A stretch of 64,000 bases of DNA from an uncultured Clostridium sp. (GCA_900542285.1 UQNF01000005.1:1-64000), one strand, 5' to 3'. Counted from the first letter of the stretch, positions 1-9,437 are shown. The notes: a model not told the origin generated them from the letters alone. Numbers and translations: made by a program.

Positions 1-691
1 TTTCCAACAGCGCCTGCTCGAACATCGTCTTGTGCTTTGACTTCGTAACCAGCAGCGCATTGGTGAACTCCGTACCGTTGTCCGTCTGTACCTCTCTTAT
101 CGGAAACGGAGCTTTGCGGATCAAATCCTCAAGAAAGCATTTCGCGCTGAAAGTGCTGTGTTCGTCGTACATTTCTCGGTATGTCCAGCGCGTACATTCG
201 TCTACTGCGGTGAATTGATAATACTTCTTCCCGTTGGTTACGCACATAGCAGGAACGAACTTAACATCTATCTGTACCTTCTGACCGGGGTATTCTGCCC
301 TCTTGTACGGTTTCAGCGTTCGCTTCTTCTTTCTCTTTGGTTTTTCGCCCTTAAGCCGTGATGCTATTCTTTTGAAAGCTCCATAGCTTGCGGTATAGCC
401 ATCCTTCTCCACACTCACCTGATAAGCCATAAGCAGATCCGTCCACCGGAATTGCTTCAGTCTTTTCCGTATCTTGTTTATTGTCTCCTCATCGATCTTT
501 CGGGGATGCGTCTTTGGAGCTCGGCTCCTATCCTTCAGGCTTTGCCATGTACCGTCCCATACCTTCAGCCATTTATAGTATGTCTTTCTGCTGCATCTGA
601 ACCTGAGCGCCGCTTTGGTTCCCCCATGCTTCCTTCCGTACTCGAGCATACGTTGACGATTGTGTGCTTCTGTGGTATTATTCTTGCGCAA
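1..691 (-). CDS. DDE transposase, IS481/rve-like, 3' end cut by window edge
   Basis: 230 codons are visible and the frame stays open to base 1. The start is a TTG at 691 behind AGAAAGGAG; no upstream ATG has a ribosome site. Residues about 10-50 form a helix-turn-helix region (KHGGTKAALRFRCSRKTYYK), followed by a basic linker near 112-130 (GEKPKRKKKR) and an rve-type catalytic core. The first two catalytic aspartates are visible: D142 in IDVKF and D204 in TDNGTEF. The glutamate of the DDE triad would lie just beyond the left edge. A single open frame with an N-terminal HTH followed by an integrase core fits IS481-like transposases; an IS3-type orfB is less likely because the HTH is in the same frame. 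The inverted repeats could not be defined, and whether the copy is intact cannot be judged here. Confidence 0.85.
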   Translation of the reverse strand, partial: MRKNNTTEAHNRQRMLEYGRKHGGTKAALRFRCSRKTYYKWLKVWDGTWQSLKDRSRAPKTHPRKIDEETINKIRKRLKQFRWTDLLMAYQVSVEKDGYTASYGAFKRIASRLKGEKPKRKKKRTLKPYKRAEYPGQKVQIDVKFVPAMCVTNGKKYYQFTAVDECTRWTYREMYDEHSTFSAKCFLEDLIRKAPFPIREVQTDNGTEFTNALLVTKSKHKTMFEQALLE

Positions 692-1130
692 GAGTTGGTT
701 CTCCTTTCTATGATTGTTGGCGCAATTCAATTATACCACAGGAGGACCTTCTCTTGCTTCTTATTTGTTACCCATGTATTGTACCTAAACAAAAATGAAA
801 TAAAATCCCGATTTCAAAGGGATTTTTACCGTTTTGTGCCGTGGAAGCGGCCCATCGTGATCTTCTTTGATTCAAGCGTTGTGCGGCGCATGAAAATGAT
901 TATGTTGTGCTTTGTTTCGTTTGAAGTATCAATATGTTTTATAAAGCGTTCTAATGTTTATTTCTTGCTATGAAAAACATATGCGGTATTGATCCCTCAG
1001 TTTTTTAAATATGAAAACCATCCGTTTGGCGAAAAATAGATTAACGAATCTAATTTTTCACGCATCTAACGCGAATTGAAGTATATCCCCAAGTGGTATT
1101 CTGATATCTGTGCATCACTCCATTCGACTA
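692..1130. other. gene-free stretch with transposase promoter and IS end
   Basis: No coding frame here has a ribosome site. Just upstream of the transposase a minus-strand -10 (TATAAT, plus 730-735) is visible, with no convincing -35. An AT-rich hairpin (AAAATCCC / GGGATTTT, 802-826) follows. The outer end of the insertion sequence probably lies between about 740 and 830, but one end alone does not identify an inverted repeat. Nothing recognisable is seen from 830 to 1130. Confidence 0.4.
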
Positions 1131-1176
1131 ATAAAACAAAAACTGCCGCCATGTGATTATCGCATTGACGGCAGTT
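1131..1176 (-). terminator. rho-independent terminator of the OB-fold lipoprotein gene
   Basis: On the minus strand AACTGCCG pairs with CGGCAGTT, extended by CA/TG pairs, and is followed by a T-rich run (TTTTTGTTTTATT). It begins 22 bases after the stop codon at 1198. Confidence 0.8.
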
Positions 1177-1197
1177 CGTTCAATCGGTTATTAATGA

Positions 1198-1932
1198 TTA
1201 CTTAACGGGAGTGACGGAGGTAATGTGGGGATTCACGCCCTCATACCAATACAGGAATCCCTCCATGTCGATAACATCGCCGATCTTGAGGGCTTCAACG
1301 GCCTTATAGACATCGGTGGTGTTGCCGCAGAGGTAGGACTCAACGGTGAAGGTATAAACCTTATCATTGATGGATGCCTTGAAGTAGAGGTCGCTGTTAG
1401 CTTCCTGAGAACCGGAACCATCATAGTTGTAAAGGAATGCTACTTCTTCGCCGTCAAGCTCGGAAGCAACGATGGTCATACCCTTGAAGCATACGAACTC
1501 ATTCTGATGCTTTTCAAGCTCATCGGTACCGAGCAGAGCGGTTACGTCAAGAGCCTTAGCAATATAGCTACCCTCTTCAATTTCAAAGGTTGCGTCTACG
1601 ATCTCGATCTCGCCGGACCATTCGGACTTAGTTCCGGTAACCTTGATCTTGGTGCCGACGTTAAGCTTTGCATAATCCGCTTCGGAGCATGCCATGTTGT
1701 AGATGAAGTAAGCGCCGTCCTTATCCTGGGTGTAAACGGTTGCCTTATCCTCCCACCATGACTGCTTAGCCTGAACATAGGTTTCAACAACAACCTTGCT
1801 GTCAAGCTCAGCTGCAACATACTCTGCATAGGTCATAACGCCTTCGGACTTAACGTCCTCTTTCTCATTGCTGCATCCGACAAACGCAAATACCATCACG
1901 AGAGCGAGAAGCAGTGCCATAGTCTTTTTCAT
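1198..1932 (-). CDS. lipoprotein with two OB-fold-like repeats, function unknown
   Basis: 244 residues. A short signal peptide ends in a lipobox (FVGC, Cys20), so the protein should be lipid-anchored outside the membrane. Two similar beta-rich halves follow. Each carries a phrase of the kind KVVVETYVQAK...GTKIKVTGTKSEW or FVCFKGMTIV...IGDVIDMEGFLYW, typical of nucleic-acid-binding-like OB folds used in secreted Firmicutes proteins. No catalytic residues stand out. The ATG at 1932 follows AAGGAG at good spacing. The gene is monocistronic, with its own promoter and terminator. OB-fold assignment is by eye from the pattern of GTxIxVxG motifs; ligand and role are unknown. Confidence 0.7.
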   Translation of the reverse strand: MKKTMALLLALVMVFAFVGCSNEKEDVKSEGVMTYAEYVAAELDSKVVVETYVQAKQSWWEDKATVYTQDKDGAYFIYNMACSEADYAKLNVGTKIKVTGTKSEWSGEIEIVDATFEIEEGSYIAKALDVTALLGTDELEKHQNEFVCFKGMTIVASELDGEEVAFLYNYDGSGSQEANSDLYFKASINDKVYTFTVESYLCGNTTDVYKAVEALKIGDVIDMEGFLYWYEGVNPHITSVTPVK

Positions 1933-1977
1933 AGTTCAATCTCCTTAGTTTATTGCCAATGATTGGCTTACCGCATA

Positions 1978-2005
1978 ATTTTAGCACATTCTATCAAAAA
2001 ATCAA
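1978..2005 (-). promoter_or_regulatory. promoter of the OB-fold lipoprotein gene
   Basis: Minus-strand -35 TTGATT (plus 2000-2005), a 16-base spacer and -10 TAAAAT (plus 1978-1983) preceded by TG at the extended -10 position. Confidence 0.6.
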
Positions 2006-2060
2006 TCCTTGTTTCTATATATTAAATTTCGTTTGCGGCATTAACGTTTGGTTCAAAATC

Positions 2061-3671
2061 TCAATGCTTAGGGCGTTTTTTCAACCATTGTGAAAGGTAA
2101 TAAGCACCGATAAGCACCCATGCTGCGGCTAATATAGAAAGGAACCCGATTGATATATCGGGAAGTCTTCCGAGTTCAGCCTTCCCCGAAGTGCCGCTTC
2201 CGCCGCTTGCCATGCTCTGATCCAGCCGATACAGCGAGGTCACATCGTCGAACAGAGTGTCCATATACGCATCATCAACGGTTTCATGCCTGCGCACGGA
2301 TTTGGTTACATTCTCAATTAGCTGACCTGCGGCATTTCTTAATGAAGCCGAGCCGTTGTACACCGGAGTAACAAAGGTATCGTCTATATGCTCAAGCATC
2401 ATCTCCGTTGCCTTCAGCTTAACCTCGTAGTGTTCGTTTGTATCCTCACCGCTGCGTGAAAGATAATCGATGTACTTTTCTGACTGCTGCGCCTTACTCG
2501 TTACCGGGACATACCCCTCCGTCTTTGAATAGGCAATCTGGACATCATTTGTCAGAAGATATTCCGTAAACAGCCAGGAAGCCAAAACCTCCTGCGAGTC
2601 GCTCTTGTTAAAGATGCACACCGAAGGGCCTTGAGATATCATTGATGGATTCTCCGTATCGAACTGCGGTATCATCATGACCTCTGTCTCGAATTCCACA
2701 ATCTTATCCTCGCTTATATCGCAAAGCGGAGCATCGCTTCCCATCCAGGTTGAACCCGCCGTGGAGTCAACAGCGAATATACACTGTCCGGCATTCAGAA
2801 AGTTCGCAGGATAGCTTGATATTTTGAAGGTTGAGAATGCACCGGTACCCGCATGCTCGGCAATGGTATAGAGCAGTTCCCTGGTGGTTTCATTGAATAT
2901 CAGCACTTCGCCTTCCGAGTTCGAATAGCCTGCGCCCTTCTGCTTAAGCATTTGGATCATCATATTGTCTGTCGACTTATAGATGAAGGGTATCATTACG
3001 TTCTGAGAGTTAACAGAATAGGTTCCGTCCTCGTTCTTTGCGGTTGCGGCCTCTGCAACTTCCCATACGAAATCCCAAGTCAACCTCTCTGGCAGGGTAT
3101 AGCCAAGCTTTTCTACATATGTCTTATTCACATAGCAGACTTCGGTCGAGCGCATAAACGGGAGCGCATAGAGTTCGCCGTTCAAACGGCATTCGCCAAG
3201 AAATTTTGGAATGATTTCATCCTGCTTTGGAGAATCGAACCGAAGCTCGCTTCCTCCAAAGCCAAAGCGTTCATTTGAATACAGCTCATCCAGCGGCACA
3301 ACGATATTAGTGCCTGTCAGATATGTTGCAATATGATCCGGATAGGTTATGCAAACATTCGGTGTTGTGTTTGTCGAGATGTTGGTTATTACATCGTTAT
3401 AAATCTTTCCGTAATCAGTGTACAGCCGCAGGGTGACATGAATATTCGGATACAGCTGCTGAAAATCCGCTATAGCCTTTTCATAAATTTTGACCTGCGT
3501 CCTATTGGTGTCGTTCTTCGCCCAAAAGGTGATATCGTAATCCCTCGTTGTATCGAACTCCTCCGGCATGACAAACTCATCAAGGCTTCTCGAGCCATGG
3601 CAGGCGGACAGTACCGGAAGTACTGCCATCAAAAAAGCTATCGAAAGCAATACGGATATAAGCTTTTTCAT
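2061..3671 (-). CDS. ABC sugar transporter binding lipoprotein with C-terminal membrane helix
   Basis: 536 residues. The N-terminus is a lipoprotein signal (LSAC, Cys24), then a family-1 extracellular solute-binding domain (DYDITFWAKND near 45, TDYGKIYNDVI near 105) spanning most of the protein. Unusually for this family, the last 35 residues after a Gly/Ser-rich stretch (ASGGSGTSGK) form a hydrophobic helix (IGFLSILAAAWVLIGAYYL) with a basic tail (KKRPKH). The protein would therefore be anchored at both ends. It is the last gene of an ATPase-permease-permease-binding protein operon. Its ATG overlaps the permease stop as ATGA and has GGGGAGG before it. The family imports oligosaccharides or related solutes; the substrate cannot be told from sequence. 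Confidence 0.85.
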   Translation of the reverse strand: MKKLISVLLSIAFLMAVLPVLSACHGSRSLDEFVMPEEFDTTRDYDITFWAKNDTNRTQVKIYEKAIADFQQLYPNIHVTLRLYTDYGKIYNDVITNISTNTTPNVCITYPDHIATYLTGTNIVVPLDELYSNERFGFGGSELRFDSPKQDEIIPKFLGECRLNGELYALPFMRSTEVCYVNKTYVEKLGYTLPERLTWDFVWEVAEAATAKNEDGTYSVNSQNVMIPFIYKSTDNMMIQMLKQKGAGYSNSEGEVLIFNETTRELLYTIAEHAGTGAFSTFKISSYPANFLNAGQCIFAVDSTAGSTWMGSDAPLCDISEDKIVEFETEVMMIPQFDTENPSMISQGPSVCIFNKSDSQEVLASWLFTEYLLTNDVQIAYSKTEGYVPVTSKAQQSEKYIDYLSRSGEDTNEHYEVKLKATEMMLEHIDDTFVTPVYNGSASLRNAAGQLIENVTKSVRRHETVDDAYMDTLFDDVTSLYRLDQSMASGGSGTSGKAELGRLPDISIGFLSILAAAWVLIGAYYLSQWLKKRPKH

Positions 3672-4555
3672 CCCTTGGTACCTCCCCTTGAGACGCCCTC
3701 CATTATCTTTTTCCTAAACACCAGGAACAGAACTATCAGCGGAACCGAAATGACCACGACCGCGGCCATCATAGCAGGGATGTTCTCCCTGCCGAAGCCG
3801 TTTTCACGAATGGCCTGTATTCCGTTGGAAACGAGATAATAAGCCTCATCGTCGGTTATCAGCCTCGGCCATACATATGAATTCCAGCACTCAATAACCT
3901 TTAGTATCACTATCGTGATAATGGTCGGACGGCATACGGGAACCATAACCTTCATAAGGTACTTGAAGTCGGATGTGCCGTCCACTTTGGCGGCATAATA
4001 AAGTTCGTCCGGGATCTGCGAAAAATTCTCCGTAAGAAGATAGATATAGAACACCGATGTTGCCGACGGCAATATGAGGCCTGTAAAGGTGTTTCGAAGA
4101 TCGAGGTCGGTTATCGTTACAAAATTCGTGATGATGACAAGCTCGGTGGGGATCATCATCAGCGAGAGCATGATTGCGAACGCAATATTCTTGCCCTTGA
4201 AATTAAGCCTCGAAAAGGCAAACGCAGCGAGAGTTATGACTATCATCATTATCGCCGTCGTTGCCACGGTGAATATGGCGGTGTTAACGAGATACTTTCC
4301 AAGCGGTACGGCAGTGAACGCCTCTGCGTAGTTTTCAAGCGTCGGAGAGAGCGTAAAGAACTTGGGTATGTATTCTGAATTATATGCGCCATAACTTTTG
4401 AGCGAAGTCAGTATCATCCAATAGAACGGAAACAGCACTATCAGCGCCCAAATGGTCAGGAAAGTATAAACCACGGTATTATAGATGCGTTTTCTGGCCT
4501 TGGATGACCGCTTTATTGTGATATAATCCATCTGCTTATCCATAGTACACCTCAT
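3668..4555 (-). CDS. ABC sugar transporter permease, MalG-type
   Basis: 295 residues with six predicted membrane helices and the cytoplasmic EAA-type loop (YAAKVDGTSDFKYLMKVMVP, about residue 190), which contacts the ATPase. It is one of the two inner-membrane subunits of the importer encoded at 2.1-6.6 kb. The ORF opens at 4555 as an ATGA overlap with the upstream permease stop. An in-frame ATG at 4543 (MDKQMD) has a better ribosome site (GAGGTG), so the true start may be 12 bases inside. MalG-like membership follows from length, the EAA loop and position after a MalF-type partner. Confidence 0.9.
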   Translation of the reverse strand: MRCTMDKQMDYITIKRSSKARKRIYNTVVYTFLTIWALIVLFPFYWMILTSLKSYGAYNSEYIPKFFTLSPTLENYAEAFTAVPLGKYLVNTAIFTVATTAIMMIVITLAAFAFSRLNFKGKNIAFAIMLSLMMIPTELVIITNFVTITDLDLRNTFTGLILPSATSVFYIYLLTENFSQIPDELYYAAKVDGTSDFKYLMKVMVPVCRPTIITIVILKVIECWNSYVWPRLITDDEAYYLVSNGIQAIRENGFGRENIPAMMAAVVVISVPLIVLFLVFRKKIMEGVSRGGTKG

Positions 4556-5445
4556 CTATAATAGACATGCTTCCTGCTGATCATCAGATTGATGCATGTG
4601 ATGGTCAGCACGATCAAGAACAGGAGTATCGCCGCCGCAGAAGCGAAAGACGGATAGCCCCCGCTGTTGCCATACAGCATATCGTAGACATAGCCGACGA
4701 TTGTATTCATTCCTGCTGCATTAAGATCGGTTCCAAAGAGCGCAACAGCATCGCTGTAAGCCTTAAACGCACCGATAAAGCCCGTTATGACCAGATAAAA
4801 CAGCATCGGTGAGATCATCGGAAGCGTGATCCTAAAGAATATTCTGGGTTTCGAAGCGCCATCAACCCTTGCAGCATTATAATAGTTCTGATTAACGGAC
4901 GCCAATGCGCTTGTCAGGATAAGCACCTTAAACGGCATGACCACCCAAATGGTGTAGAAGCATAGAACGAACATCTTAGCCCAATGCGGACCGTCAATAA
5001 AGTCTATCGGCCCGGCTTTGAAAATGCTGAGCATTAGATTAATGAGACCGTCTGTGTATGCGCTCTTTTTGAACAGTATCATGAACACAAGACCGACTGC
5101 CAGGGTATTTGTGACATATGGGAGAAAGTAGATGGTCTGATACAGGCTCTTCAGCTTGGGGATTGAGCTCAAAGCAACGGAAATTAAAAGAGCAATGCCT
5201 GTTGAAAGCGGTACCGTGATTGCGACCAGTACCAATGTGTTTTCAAGAGCCTGCAGGAAATACGGATCGTGCAGGACATAGGAATAGTTGTAAAGCCCTA
5301 CTCCCGAAAAGGTCTGCGAGGCTGAATTATATCCCTCCTCGAACGAATAGACAAAAACATCTATTAGCGGATAGATCATGAACACGCCGAGGAACAGCAG
5401 GGCAGGCAGCAGGTACAGCCACCCTTTGAAGCTTTTTTTCTCCAT
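4552..5445 (-). CDS. ABC sugar transporter permease, MalF-type
   Basis: 297 residues. The N-terminal phrase GWLYLLPALLFLGVFMIYPL is the usual first helix of MalF/UgpA-type permeases. Six membrane helices follow, with an EAA loop (NAARVDGASKPRIFFRITLP, about residue 190). It starts 5 bases after the ATPase stop codon and overlaps the next permease by 4 bases, which indicates translational coupling. It pairs with the 3668-4555 permease to form the channel. Confidence 0.9.
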   Translation of the reverse strand: MEKKSFKGWLYLLPALLFLGVFMIYPLIDVFVYSFEEGYNSASQTFSGVGLYNYSYVLHDPYFLQALENTLVLVAITVPLSTGIALLISVALSSIPKLKSLYQTIYFLPYVTNTLAVGLVFMILFKKSAYTDGLINLMLSIFKAGPIDFIDGPHWAKMFVLCFYTIWVVMPFKVLILTSALASVNQNYYNAARVDGASKPRIFFRITLPMISPMLFYLVITGFIGAFKAYSDAVALFGTDLNAAGMNTIVGYVYDMLYGNSGGYPSFASAAAILLFLIVLTITCINLMISRKHVYYR

Positions 5446-5450
5446 AAGCC

Positions 5451-6554
5451 TTATTCTGCCACAAAGGGTATCCTTTCTTCATTTTGCTTATCGAAGACAA
5501 ACACCTTATGCGGCTTGACATCGAAGCGGATGTGCTTATCACCGGTATTGACTTTGTTATCGGAATTGATAATACTCCTTATGCACTCGCCGATAAACGC
5601 AGGATGCCTCGAGATAATGCTGATATCTCGCCCCATGACCTCAACACGGTCGAGCGTGCAGGACAGCCTGCCGTTTTCCAAGAGCACGAAGCCTTCCGGA
5701 CGGATGCCAACATATACTTCCCTATCGGCAATTCCGGCGACATCAAGTATGGCATCATCACCGATGAAGAGCTTCCCTCCGCTCACCCTGCTTGAAAAGA
5801 CGTTTATCGGAGGGGTTCCCAGGAATTTGGCTACAAAAAGATTGGCGGGCTCGTCATATACATCCTGCGGCTTTCCTATCTGCTGTATCACCCCTGCCTT
5901 CATTACCACTATCATGTCGGATATGCTCATGGCCTCCTCCTGATCATGGGTAACGAATACCGTAGTAATCTTTGTTTCGCTCTGGATACGGCGCAGTTCT
6001 TCACGGGTTTGAAGTCTTAACCTTGCGTCAAGGTTGGAAAGCGGTTCATCCAATAGCAGCACCTTCGGAAGCTTCACAAGCGCACGGGCAATCGCTACAC
6101 GCTGCTGCTGGCCTCCGGATAGCTCGCTTGGCTTGCGCTCCAGCAACTCCTCTATCTGAACCAGTTTTGCCGCATTCATGACCCTCTCCTGCATCTCAGG
6201 CTTGTTCAGTTTGGCTTCGCCCTTTAGGTTTTCAAGAGGGAACATAATGTTCTTTCGAACGGTAAGATGCGGATAAAGAGCATAGTTTTGGAAAACAAGA
6301 CCCACTCCCCTCTTTTCCGGAGGTATGTCGGTGACATCATCATCCTCAAAGAATATCCTTCCGCTTGTCGGAGCCAAAAGTCCGCTTATCAGATTCAGCG
6401 CAGTGCTTTTTCCGCAGCCCGATGGACCGAGAAGACCTATAAGCTTGCCGTCTGGAATCTCAAAGTTGAAATCGTTAACGGCAATTACATCACCGCTTGC
6501 ATTTTTTCCTCTTGCCGGGAATCGCTTGGTAAGGTTCTTAAGTACAATTTTCAT
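5451..6554 (-). CDS. ABC sugar transporter ATPase, MalK/UgpC family
   Basis: 367 residues. Walker [10 protein letters not shown] (about residue 43), Q-loop FQNYALYPH, signature LSGGQQQR, Walker [12 protein letters not shown] and switch His in VFVTHDQEE are all intact. The C-terminal part (from about 240) is the TOBE/OB regulatory domain typical of the MalK/UgpC/MsmK branch (YVGIRPEGF). It is the first gene of the operon with the two permeases and the binding protein and starts with ATG after GAGAGGAAG. It is distinct from the second MalK-type ATPase at 6.7-7.9 kb. Confidence 0.92.
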   Translation of the reverse strand: MKIVLKNLTKRFPARGKNASGDVIAVNDFNFEIPDGKLIGLLGPSGCGKSTALNLISGLLAPTSGRIFFEDDDVTDIPPEKRGVGLVFQNYALYPHLTVRKNIMFPLENLKGEAKLNKPEMQERVMNAAKLVQIEELLERKPSELSGGQQQRVAIARALVKLPKVLLLDEPLSNLDARLRLQTREELRRIQSETKITTVFVTHDQEEAMSISDMIVVMKAGVIQQIGKPQDVYDEPANLFVAKFLGTPPINVFSSRVSGGKLFIGDDAILDVAGIADREVYVGIRPEGFVLLENGRLSCTLDRVEVMGRDISIISRHPAFIGECIRSIINSDNKVNTGDKHIRFDVKPHKVFVFDKQNEERIPFVAE

Positions 6555-6619
6555 ACATGCTTCCTCTCACCGTTATTTCGTATATATCGGCCGGACGAAC
6601 AGCCGCAGAGTACTATATT

Positions 6620-6628
6620 ATTTTAGCA
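6620..6628 (-). promoter_or_regulatory. probable extended -10 promoter for the first sugar ABC operon
   Basis: Minus strand TGCTAAAAT (TG-n-TAAAAT) lies about 65 bases before the ATPase ATG at 6554. The 17-base position upstream reads TGGAAA, a poor -35, so the extended -10 or an activator would have to compensate. Confidence 0.45.
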
Positions 6629-6690
6629 TGTTGGCGATAATTTTTCCACCATTATCACACAATATACGCTTAGCTTCGCGTATTAGGACA

Positions 6691-6726
6691 AAAAAGGATT
6701 CCACCGCCCATCGGGCAATGGAATCC
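6691..6726 (-). terminator. terminator after the malQ-ATPase operon
   Basis: Minus strand GGATTCCATTGCCC pairs with GGGCGGTGGAATCC (one small mismatch region), followed by TTTTTTG. It lies 18 bases after the ATPase stop at 6745 and separates the two sugar-transport operons. Confidence 0.85.
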
Positions 6727-6744
6727 CAACATCAATTCATACAG

Positions 6745-7935
6745 TTAGATAAGGTTGCGCTCCGTCTCGGGGTCAAAGATATGAATGAGCCTTGCGTCGA
6801 ACATGAGCTTGACCCTTGCATGTCTTGCAAATGCATCGAAGCTTAGGTTTGCGGTAGGCACAACGGCAACTATATCCTTGCCGCCTGCGTTCAGATGCAG
6901 GTGCATCTCGCTGCCCATGAGCTCGGAAACATCAACCTCGGCGGCGATACCGTCAGAACCGATGTTCATATGAACAGGACGAACGCCGACGGTCACGAAC
7001 CTATCACCAACACCGGTTTTCTTGAGCTCTGCGTTTTGCTCATCGGAAAGCTCGACGATATAGCCAAGAACATTAACGATGTATCTGCCCTGTGCGAAGC
7101 TTAGGCGGCAGTTCTCGAAGAAATTCATCTGCGGTGTGCCGATAAAGCTTGCTACGAACAGGTTGGCAGGATGATTGAAAACCTCCTGCGGCGTGCCGAT
7201 CTGCTGAATGAAACCATCACGCATTATGACAATCCTGTCGCCAAGCGTCATCGCCTCAACCTGGTCGTGGGTGACATAGATGAATGTCGTATCAATTTTC
7301 TCACGGAGCTTGATAAGCTCGGCGCGCATCTGATTGCGAAGCTTAGCGTCAAGGTTGGAAAGTGGTTCGTCCATCAGGAAAACCTTGGGGTGACGCACGA
7401 TTGCTCTGCCGATGGCTACGCGCTGGCGCTGTCCGCCCGAAAGAGCCTTCGGTTTTCTGTCAAGATACTCGGTAATGTCAAGTATCTCGGCGGATTCGCG
7501 TACGATGCGATCTATCTCTGCCTTCGGATACTTCTTGAGCTTCAATGAGAATGCCATATTCTCGTACACGGTCATATGGGGATAGAGCGCATAGTTCTGG
7601 AATACCATGGCGATATCCCTATCCTTGGGAGCTACATCGTTCATCAGTTTGCCATCGATATAGAGTTCACCTTCGGAGATCTCCTCGAGCCCCGCAATCA
7701 TTCTCAGGGTCGTGGATTTTCCGCAGCCGGACGGGCCAACGAGCACGATGAACTCCTTGTCTTTGATGTCAAGGTTGAATTCCTGAACAGCAACAACACC
7801 CTTATCGGTTATCTGAAGATTTGATTTCTTCTCGGGTTCGGCATCTTCACCCTTTTTCTTCTTCTTTTTCTTCTTGCCCTCTCCGGAGATGAAGGGATAG
7901 ATCTTCTTTACATTTTTAAGGGTTACTTCTGACAT
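6745..7935 (-). CDS. ABC sugar transporter ATPase, MalK/MsmX family, with polylysine insert
   Basis: 396 residues. Walker [37 protein letters not shown] and YVTHDQVEA are intact, and a C-terminal TOBE region follows. Family members normally run straight from KNVxKIYP to a short hairpin. Here residues about 17-45 are an inserted charged segment with eight consecutive lysines, then GEDAEPEKK. The insert keeps the frame and the rest of the domain is complete, so it is probably a surface loop extension. The gene is last in the lacI-binding protein-permeases-malQ operon, which supports a role as ATPase of that maltodextrin-type importer. It may also serve other sugar importers, as MsmX does (inference). 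ATG follows GGGAGG. Confidence 0.92.
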   Translation of the reverse strand: MSEVTLKNVKKIYPFISGEGKKKKKKKKGEDAEPEKKSNLQITDKGVVAVQEFNLDIKDKEFIVLVGPSGCGKSTTLRMIAGLEEISEGELYIDGKLMNDVAPKDRDIAMVFQNYALYPHMTVYENMAFSLKLKKYPKAEIDRIVRESAEILDITEYLDRKPKALSGGQRQRVAIGRAIVRHPKVFLMDEPLSNLDAKLRNQMRAELIKLREKIDTTFIYVTHDQVEAMTLGDRIVIMRDGFIQQIGTPQEVFNHPANLFVASFIGTPQMNFFENCRLSFAQGRYIVNVLGYIVELSDEQNAELKKTGVGDRFVTVGVRPVHMNIGSDGIAAEVDVSELMGSEMHLHLNAGGKDIVAVVPTANLSFDAFARHARVKLMFDARLIHIFDPETERNLI

Positions 7936-7950
7936 AATGTTACCTCCCAG

Positions 7951-9435
7951 TTATTTTATGCGACCGTAAATACGGGCCATCTCATGTATTTTTTCTGCCA
8001 ACTCATTGCAAAGCTCACCATTTAGCATACGCCAAGTCCAATTTCCGCTCTGCGTGCCGGGAGTATTCATTCGGTTTCCGCTCCCGAGTCCAAGATAGTC
8101 CTGCATCTGAGCAACAAAGAGCTTGGCTACCGAGCTCATGCCTCCGCGGATAATACCGAAATCAAAGCCTTCCTCTTCGTTAAGCCCGAGGTACTTTTTC
8201 GCAAATTCGATATCCGCATCGGACGCTTTCTCACGCCAAAGCGCAAGCGGCGGATTATCATGCGTTCCGGTATAGCAAATACAGTTTTCACAATAATTAT
8301 GCGGCAGATAATCGCTGGGTTCATGGGCATCAAACGCAAACTCAAGCACCTTCATTCCGGGCATTCCGGAATCATGGAGAAGCTTGCTGACCTCCGGAGT
8401 GGGATAACCAAGGTCCTCTGCGATAAACTCTATACCGCTGAAGGTCTCTGTAAGCCTGCCAACCAGATCCATGCCGGGGCCTTTGACCCAGCGTCCGTTT
8501 CTTGCGGTGTTCTCTCCGTTGGGAACTGCCCAATAGCTTTCAAAGCCACGGAAATGGTCTATCCTGATCACATCATAGAGCTTGGTATAGCCATTTATCC
8601 TGTTTATCCACCAGCTGAAGCCATCCTTCCGCATTCCTTCATAATCGTACAGCGGATTTCCCCAAAGCTGTCCGTCAGCGCTGAAATAATCCGGCGGAAC
8701 GCCTGCAACTTCAACCGGAACGTTCCGCTCGTCCAGCTGAAAGTTCTGTGGGCCTGCCCAAACATCAGCGGAATCAAGCGCTACATATATGGGAACGTCT
8801 CCGATAAACTGAATACCGTTTTTATGCGCATATTCTTTAAGCTCGTTCCACTGCTTAAAGAATAGATACTGAATATAGACGAACAGCGTAACGTCTTCAT
8901 TCAAAAGCTGCGAATACTTATCAACCGCCTCGCTCTTGTGAAGTCTTATCTCTTCATCATTCCATTCAGTCCAAGACTTCATTCCGAAATACCGCTTGAC
9001 GGCCATGAACAGCGCATAGTCCATGAGCCAATGGCTGTTCTCATCAGCAAACGCTTTGATTTTTGCTTCATCACGCTCCCAGCCGCGCTGTTTGGCAAGC
9101 TTGAGCACATTATAGCGGTTTGAATATATCTTTCCGTAATCAACGCATCTCGGATCACTGCCCCAATCGATGGACTTTACCTCATCCTCGGTGAGCAGAC
9201 CTTCCTCGATCAGCATGTCAAGGTCTATCAGATATGGGTTCCCGGCAAACGTTGAAAAGCTTTGGTACGGTGAATCTCCATAGCTGGTCGGCCCAAGCGG
9301 CAATAGCTGCCAGTAGCTCTGCCCTGCCGCTCTCAAAAAGTACACAAATTCATACGCAGACTTGCCGAGAGTTCCGATGCCATACGGAGAAGGCAGGGAA
9401 GAAATTGCCATTAATATCGCAGATGAGCGTTTCAT
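7951..9435 (-). CDS. malQ: 4-alpha-glucanotransferase (amylomaltase)
   Basis: 494 residues, the usual length of the short bacterial GH77 form. Recognisable blocks are GTLGKSAYEFVYFLRAAGQ near the N-terminus, VPIYVALDSADVWA, the catalytic nucleophile region IRIDHFRGF, the acid/base region EDLGYPTPEV, and GTHDNPP near the transition-state aspartate. The enzyme transfers 4-alpha-glucan segments between maltodextrins in the cytoplasm, releasing glucose and longer chains for phosphorylase. Its position between the importer permeases and the ATPase says that the imported substrate is probably maltose or maltodextrin. ATG follows AAAGGA, two bases after the permease stop. Confidence 0.95.
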   Translation of the reverse strand: MKRSSAILMAISSLPSPYGIGTLGKSAYEFVYFLRAAGQSYWQLLPLGPTSYGDSPYQSFSTFAGNPYLIDLDMLIEEGLLTEDEVKSIDWGSDPRCVDYGKIYSNRYNVLKLAKQRGWERDEAKIKAFADENSHWLMDYALFMAVKRYFGMKSWTEWNDEEIRLHKSEAVDKYSQLLNEDVTLFVYIQYLFFKQWNELKEYAHKNGIQFIGDVPIYVALDSADVWAGPQNFQLDERNVPVEVAGVPPDYFSADGQLWGNPLYDYEGMRKDGFSWWINRINGYTKLYDVIRIDHFRGFESYWAVPNGENTARNGRWVKGPGMDLVGRLTETFSGIEFIAEDLGYPTPEVSKLLHDSGMPGMKVLEFAFDAHEPSDYLPHNYCENCICYTGTHDNPPLALWREKASDADIEFAKKYLGLNEEEGFDFGIIRGGMSSVAKLFVAQMQDYLGLGSGNRMNTPGTQSGNWTWRMLNGELCNELAEKIHEMARIYGRIK

Positions 9436-9437
9436 AT

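Noticed and set aside
452..973. Plus-strand frame of 173 codons near the left edge
   Set aside because: It overlaps the transposase on the opposite strand and has no ribosome site; the DDE motifs are on the minus strand.
6555..6744. Direct read-through joining both sugar operons
   Set aside because: A strong terminator at 6691-6726 and a promoter-like sequence at 6620-6628 separate them.
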